Of a stretch of DNA of 21,124 nt, positions 13,697 through 21,124 are shown piece by piece. A program made the position numbers and the translations under genes. The notes beneath the pieces are model-generated. The model was given only the letters and a program-made list of their open reading frames with translations, was not told the DNA's origin and made no database searches. The stretch is taken from the NCBI GenBank assembly GCA_023428465.1, contig JAEYXM010000183.1, positions 1 through 21,124 of the forward strand. Direction: 5' to 3'. The stretch comes from Actinomycetes bacterium. Lineage in GTDB: Bacteria; Actinomycetota; Actinomycetes; Actinomycetales; Cellulomonadaceae. Position 1 is the first letter of the stretch; every line of letters begins with the position of its first letter.

Positions 13697-14563
13697 TCAG
13701 ACCTTGGTCGCGTCGAGCCGGGCGAGCTCGACCTCCGGGTCGAAGTCCGCCGCCGGCCAGTCGAGGTCCAGGTCCTCCAGGGCGCGCAGGAGCAGCTCGG
13801 CGACTGCCATCCGGGCGTACCACTTGCGGTCGGCGGGCACGACGTACCAGGGCGCCACGTCCGTCGACGTCCGGTCCAGCACCGCCTGGTAGGCGGCCTC
13901 GTACTCGGCCCACTTCGCGCGGACGTCGATGTCCCCGGGGCTGTACTTCCAGTACTTGTCGGGCCGGGTGAGCCGTTCGCGCAGCCGCGCCGCCTGCTCG
14001 TCCGGCGACACCACGGGCATGACCTTGACGAGCGTCGTCCCCGAGGCGACCACCTCGGCCTCGAACGCGTTGATCTCGTCGTACCGCTGCTCCCAGACCT
14101 CCTGCGGCACGAGGTTCTCCACCCGCGCCACGAGAACGTCCTCGTAGTGCGAGCGGTCGAAGACCCCGAGGTAGCCGGGGCGGGGGAGCGCGTTGCGGAT
14201 GCGCCACAGGTAGTCGTGCGTCCGTTCCTCCTCGGTCGGTACCCCAAAGGACCGCAGCGCGACACCCTGCGGGTCCACCATGCCGACGACGTGGCGGACC
14301 AGGCCGCCCTTGCCCGCCGTGTCCATGCCCTGGATGAGCAGCAGGACCGACCGGGTGCCGTCCGAGCGGCCGTGCGCGTACAGGCGCTCCTGAAGCTCCG
14401 ACATGCGCTCGCCCGTCGCGGCGAGGCGACTCTCGGCGGCCTTGCGGTTGCCCGACCAGCCGGGCGTGGATGCCCGGTCCAGGGTCGCGAGGTCGGTGCC
14501 GGGGCCCGCCCGCAGGACGGTTCGAGGGGCGTGGGACCACAGGTCGGTGCGAGGCACGGTCAC
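13697..14563 (-). CDS. ppk2: Polyphosphate kinase 2 family polyphosphate:nucleotide phosphotransferase
   Basis: 288 aa, single PPK2 domain. It transfers phosphate between polyphosphate and nucleotides. Walker A is GMDTAGKGG (79-87, Lys85) and Walker B is FDRSHYED (Asp136, Arg137, Ser138). SFGVPTEEE, HDYLWRIRNALP, WKYSPGDID and APWYVVPADRKWY match the polyphosphate:nucleotide phosphotransferase subgroup. Whether the acceptor is AMP, ADP or both cannot be read from the sequence. GTG 14563 is chosen because it shares GTGA with the treZ stop codon. The gene is therefore translationally tied to the glycogen-to-trehalose genes. Confidence 0.93.
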   Translation of the reverse strand: MTVPRTDLWSHAPRTVLRAGPGTDLATLDRASTPGWSGNRKAAESRLAATGERMSELQERLYAHGRSDGTRSVLLLIQGMDTAGKGGLVRHVVGMVDPQGVALRSFGVPTEEERTHDYLWRIRNALPRPGYLGVFDRSHYEDVLVARVENLVPQEVWEQRYDEINAFEAEVVASGTTLVKVMPVVSPDEQAARLRERLTRPDKYWKYSPGDIDVRAKWAEYEAAYQAVLDRTSTDVAPWYVVPADRKWYARMAVAELLLRALEDLDLDWPAADFDPEVELARLDATKV

Positions 14564-16304
14564 TCCGTTCCGGTCGGTCGGACGATGGCCGCCGAGCGCC
14601 CGGGCAGCGTGACGTGGCCGTCGGTGACGGTCACAGGCTCCCACTGCGCGAGCACGCGTGGCGACCCGTGTGCGACAGCCACGGTCATCGGCGCGGCGGC
14701 CAGGTTCACGAGCACCTGCGTGGCGCCGCGGTGCAGGACGACGACGTGCTCGCTGTGCTCGACGTGGGTGGCGGACCGATCGCCGGACGCGAGGTCCGGG
14801 TCGCGGCGCCGCAGCGCGGCGAGCTCGCGGTACCAGCCCAGCAGCCGGGCGTGCTCGCCGCGCTCCGGCTCGGTCCAGTCCAGGCGGCTGGCCTCGAAGG
14901 TCGCGCGCGCCTGCGGGTCCGGGACGTCGACGTCGCCGCCGTACAGGTCCGTCCAGCCGTGGCCGCCGAACTCCGCCGTCCGCCCCGCACTCACGAGGGC
15001 GCCGAGCTCGGGCTCGTGGTCGGTGAAGTACTGCCACGGCGTCGACGCGCCCCACTCCTCGCCCATGAACACCATGGGCGTGAACGGCGAGCACAGGACG
15101 AGCGCCGCCGCGATGGCCAGCCCACCTGCGTCGAGCACGGCCGACGGACGGTCCCCGAGCCCGCGGTTGCCGACCTGGTCGTGGTCGGAGACGAAGGCGA
15201 CGAACCGGTGCCCGTCCACGTCGGGCGGCACCGGCGCGCCCCAGTCCTGCCCGCGGAAGGTCGACCACGCGCCGTCGTGCACGAACGCGCCCGTCAGGGC
15301 CTTCGCGAGGACCGCGGCACTGCCGAAGTCCACGTAGTAGCCGTGGCGCTCTCCCGTGAGGAACGCGTGCACGGCGTGGTGGACGTCGTCGGCCCACTGC
15401 GCGGTCATGCCCAGGCCGCCCGCGCCGGTCGGCGTGACCATCGCGACGTCGTTGAGGTCCGACTCGGCGATGAGGGACAGGGGGCGGCCCACCTGCTCCG
15501 CGAGGTCCGCGACTGCGTCGGAGAGCTCCGCGAGCAGGTGGCACGGGGAGTCGTCGAGGAGTGCGTGCACCGCGTCGAGCCGCAGCGCGTCGAGGTGGAA
15601 GTCGCGCAGCCAGCGCAGCGCGTTCTCGACGACGAACGCCCGTACGTGCGTCGAGCCCGGGCCGTCGAGGTTGACCGCCTGGCCCCACGGCGTGTGGTGC
15701 GCGTCCGTGAAGTACGGGCCGAACTCGCCCAGGTAGTTCCCGGACGGGCCGAGGTGGTTGTAGACGACGTCGAGGCAGACCGCGAGGCCCCGGGCGTGCG
15801 CGGCGTCGACGAAGCGCTGCAGGGCCGCGGGGCCGCCGTAGGCCTCGTGGACGGCGTAGAGCGCGACGCCGTCGTACCCCCAGCCGCGTTCGCCGGGGAA
15901 GGCGGCCACCGGCATGAGCTCCACGACCTCCACCCCGAGGTCGACCAGGTGCCCGAGCCGTTCGATCGCCGCGTCGAGCGTGCCCTCGGGGGTGAAGGTG
16001 CCGATGTGCAGCTCGTACAGGAGCGCGCCGCGCGCGTCCCGGCCCGGCCAGGCCTCGTCGTGCCAGGTGTGCCGCGCGACGTCGAAGACGCGGCTCGGCC
16101 CGTGCACGCCGTGGGGCTGCCAGGCGCTGCGGGGGTCGGGGCGCGGGTCCCCGCCGTCCAGGGCGAAGGCGTAGTCCGTGCCGTGCTCCAGGGCGCGGTC
16201 GGTGGACCACCAGCCGTCCCCGGCGGGCCGCAGGGGCGTCACGTCGCAGGCGTGCAGGTCGACCCGGGACGCGTGGGGCGCCCAGACACGTACGACGGCG
16301 TCCG

Positions 16305-16308
<4 letters not shown>
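14560..16308 (-). CDS. treZ: Malto-oligosyltrehalose trehalohydrolase
   Basis: 582 aa, GH13. It hydrolyses the maltooligosyltrehalose made by TreY, releasing trehalose. The N-terminal ~85 residues are the beta-sandwich starting VRVWAPHASRVDL. The TIM barrel runs from YELHIGTFTPEGT (98-110), with nucleophile Asp245 (ALRLDAVHAL), acid/base Glu282 (LIAESDLND) and stabilising Asp377 (SDHDQVGNR). CSPFTPMVFMGEEWG and a C-terminal beta domain complete the usual architecture and length. GTG 16308 is chosen because it shares GTGA with the treY stop; its own stop shares GTGA with ppk2. Confidence 0.96.
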
Positions 16309-18814
<2,506 letters not shown>

Positions 18815-18818
<4 letters not shown>

Positions 18819-20935
18819 GCGTCGTCCATCGGCGGACGGCTCAGCACCAGTGTCGACCGGCCCGTGATGGTGACCGTGTCACCGGGCTTGACGACGCTGC
18901 CGGGCGCGAGGGTGTGGTCGGTGTCGAGCACGCACGCCCACGAGGTGCCGAACTCTGCCGGCGGCATCGTGAAGTCCACGCCGTTGGGTGCCGCGTTGTA
19001 CAGGACGAGGAAGCTGTCGTCGACGACGCGCTCGCCGCGCGAGTCGGGCTCGCCGATGGCCTCCCCGTTGAGGAAGACCTGGACCGCCTTGGCGTGGCTC
19101 TCGTGCCAGTCGGACTCCGCCATGTGCTCGCCTGCTGTGGTGAACCACGCGATGTCGCCGAGCTCGGACTCGCCGCCGTGCTCGGCGCTGCCCGCGAAGA
19201 ACCGGCGGCGGCGCAGCACCGGGTGGTCGCGCCGCAGGTGCACGAGCGCACGCGTGAAGTCCAGCAGCGCCTCGCGGTGCTCGTCGAGGTCCCAGTCCAC
19301 CCACGCCGTCTCGTTGTCCTGGCAGTAGGTGTTGTTGTTGCCCGACTGGGTCCGACCGATCTCGTCGCCGTGGGCGATCATCGGCACGCCCTGCGACGTC
19401 AGGAGTGTCGTGAGGAAGTTGCGCTGCTGGCGACGGCGCAGTGCAGCGATCTCCTCGTCGTCGGTCGGTCCCTCGACCCCGCAGTTCCAGGACCGGTTGT
19501 GGCTCTCGCCGTCGTTGTTGCCCTCGCCGTTCGCTTCGTTGTGCTTCTCGTTGTAGGAGACCAGGTCGGCCAGCGTGAAGCCGTCGTGGGCGATGACGAA
19601 GTTGATCGACGCGTTCGGCTTGCGTGCCGTGTGCTCGTAGAGGTCCGACGAGCCGGACAGGCGGCTGGCGAACTCGGCGAGGGTCGCCGGCTCGCCGCGC
19701 CAGAAGTCGCGGACCGTGTCGCGGTACTTGCCGTTCCACTCGCTCCACAGGGGCGGGAAACCGCCGACCTGGTAGCCACCCTCGCCGACGTCCCACGGCT
19801 CGGCGATGAGCTTGACCTGGCTGACGACCGGGTCCTGCTGGACGAGGTCGAAGAACGCCGACAGGCGGTCCACCTCGTGGAACTGCCGGGCGAGCGTCGC
19901 CGCGAGGTCGAACCGGAAGCCGTCGACGTGCATCTCCGTGACCCAGTAGCGCAGCGAGTCCATGAGGAGCTGCAGGACGTGCGGGTGGCGCATGAGCAGC
20001 GAGTTGCCCGTGCCGGTCGTGTCGAAGTAGTGCGCCGGGTCGTCGTCGACGAGGCGGTAGTAGGCGGCGTTGTCGATGCCGCGGAAGCACAGGGTGGGCC
20101 CGAGGTGGTTCCCCTCGGCGGTGTGGTTGTAGACGACGTCGAGGATGACCTCGATGTCGGCCTCGTGGAGCGCCTTGACCATCTGCTTGAACTCCTGGAC
20201 CTGCTGGCCCGGGTTCCCGTACGCGGAGTAGCCGTTGTGCGGGGCGAAGAACCCGATGGTGTTGTAGCCCCAGTAGTTCGACAGGCCCTTGGTCTGCAGG
20301 TGCGGGTCGTTGACGAACTGGTGCACGGGCATGAGCTCGATCGCCGTGATGCCGAGGTCCGTGAGGTGGTCGATGATCGCCGGGTGGGAGAGCCCGGCGT
20401 AGGTCCCGCGGAGCGCCTCGGGCACGCCGGGGTGGCGCATCGTCAGGCCCTTGACGTGCGCTTCGTAGATGACCGACTCGTGGTAGGGGTGCGACGGCGG
20501 CCGGTCGAAGCCCCAGTCGAAGAACGGGTTGATGACGACTGAGGTCATCGTGTGGGCGGCCGAGTCCTCGGTGCTCACCTCGTCGGGGTCGTCGAACGTG
20601 TAGGCGAAGAGCGAGGGATGGCCGTCGATCTGGCCGTCGATCGCCTTGGCGTACGGGTCGAGGAGGAGCTTCGCGGGGTTGCAGCGGTGCCCGTGCGCCG
20701 GGTCGTACGGTCCGTGCACGCGGTAGCCGTACCGCTGGCCGGGCTGCACGGACGGCAGGTATCCGTGCCAGACGAAGCCGTCGACCTCGGGCAGGTCGAG
20801 CCGCTCCTCGGTGCCGTCGGCGGCGATGAGGCAGAGCTCGACGCGGTCGGCGACCTCGGAGAACAGGGCGAAGTTGGTGCCCGACCCGTCGAAGGTCGCA
20901 CCGAGGGGATAGGCGTTGCCGGGCCAGATCTGCAT
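18815..20935 (-). CDS. glgX: Glycogen debranching enzyme GlgX (isoamylase type)
   Basis: 706 aa, GH13_11. It cleaves alpha-1,6 branches of glycogen or limit dextrin, giving the linear chains TreY needs. A CBM48-like N-terminal module (~1-110) precedes the barrel. VILDVVYNHTAEGN, nucleophile Asp343 (GFRFDLAATLAR), acid/base Glu379 (LIAEPWDVGEGGYQ), Asp451 (AHDGFTLADLVSYN) and RSWNCGVEG match closely, including to the M. tuberculosis protein. I start at ATG 20935 (MQIWPGNAYPLGA), where family similarity begins and a CAGGCT box ends six bases upstream. ATG 20986 would add 17 residues. It is the first gene of the operon, with an IS end 67 bp upstream. Confidence 0.96.
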
Positions 20936-21002
20936 GGGCACAGCCTGCCAGGCTGCCCGCACTCGTGCCGGGTCAGCACCGATCATGGTGGATGACGGCT
21001 AG

Positions 21003-21124
21003 GGCGTGTCTCCTATATGCGTGACCAGGTGATGCAGGCAGCAAGGACGACAGCGGCGCGGTAGGTGATGGCGAGCTTGTCGTAGCGGGTGGCCAGGCCG
21101 CGCCATTGCTTGGTCAGGGCGAAG
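21003..21124. mobile_element. End of an IS5-family insertion sequence (continues beyond the window)
   Basis: A CTAG tetranucleotide (20999-21002) is followed by GGCGTGTCTCCTATA, which looks like a terminal inverted repeat, and then the 3' end of a transposase gene on the minus strand. The other end is outside the window, so the inverted-repeat partner and any target duplication cannot be checked. Confidence 0.75.
21013..21124 (-). CDS. IS5-family transposase, C-terminal fragment (cut by the window edge)
   Basis: The last 36 codons before TAG (21013-21015) encode a segment containing FALTKQWRGLATRYDK and YRAAVVLAACITW. This is the typical C terminus of actinobacterial IS5-family DDE transposases (the second frame of two-frame elements). 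The 5' part is beyond the window, so intactness is unknown. It is transcribed toward glgX. Confidence 0.8.
   Translation of the reverse strand, partial: FALTKQWRGLATRYDKLAITYRAAVVLAACITWSRI

Noticed and set aside
13660..14265. Extended N terminus of the sigma-factor frame
   Set aside because: The extra residues are out-of-frame ppk2 sequence; sigma similarity begins at ATG 13659.
14564..16210. Extended N terminus of the ppk2 frame
   Set aside because: It overlaps treZ in another frame with Arg-rich nonsense; the GTGA overlap at 14563 gives a natural start.

Overview
This 21.1-kb window is very GC-rich DNA with strong G/C bias at third codon positions. It encodes typical actinobacterial families: DUF3000, an HRDC-type RNase D, an Rv2671-like reductase beside an AFG1/ZapE ATPase, a SigE-family sigma factor, and GlgX/TreY/TreZ. 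A D-aspartate-ligase homologue paired with an aspartate racemase, together with a pyruvate formate-lyase activase, points to a facultatively anaerobic member of the Cellulomonadaceae (Cellulomonas-like). That family placement is inferred from gene content only.

Layout. (1) 1-1006: a terminator of an upstream gene, then pflA (+), preceded by a DosR/DevR-like inverted repeat centred exactly 42.5 bp before the pflA start codon. (2) 1096-6042, minus strand: DUF3000, an orphan LuxR/NarL-type regulator, RNase D and a two-domain beta-oxidation enzyme. (3) 6043-9693, plus strand: gnd, then an ATP-grasp ligase very like D-aspartate ligase, then an aspartate racemase. Spacing is 1 nt and then a 4-nt overlap, so this is probably one operon joining the pentose phosphate pathway to cell-wall cross-bridge synthesis. 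An 11-bp tandem repeat and a 15-bp palindrome lie in the divergent DUF3000/gnd control region. (4) 9729-12444: a USP-like unknown protein and an Rv2671-like reductase (minus), diverging from zapE (+) across only 32 bp, then a solitary PIN-domain protein (minus) whose 3' end overlaps that of zapE. (5) 12514-20935, minus strand: glgX-treY-treZ-ppk2, each junction a GTGA overlap, followed 37 bp later by a SigE-family sigma factor fused to a transmembrane helix and an extracytoplasmic domain. GlgX debranches glycogen, TreY and TreZ turn linear maltodextrin into trehalose, and PPK2 adds polyphosphate-linked nucleotide phosphorylation, so the cluster looks like a reserve-polymer/stress operon. (6) 21003-21124: the end of an IS5-family element inserted just upstream of glgX and reading toward it.

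The most noteworthy signals are the DosR-like site at pflA, the D-Asp ligase/racemase pair next to gnd, the membrane-tethered sigma fusion, a recurrent leaderless promoter geometry (TANNNT, then 6-7 nt, then the start codon) at six genes, the 11-bp repeats before gnd, and the IS end abutting the glycogen-trehalose operon. No tRNA, rRNA or CRISPR array was seen.
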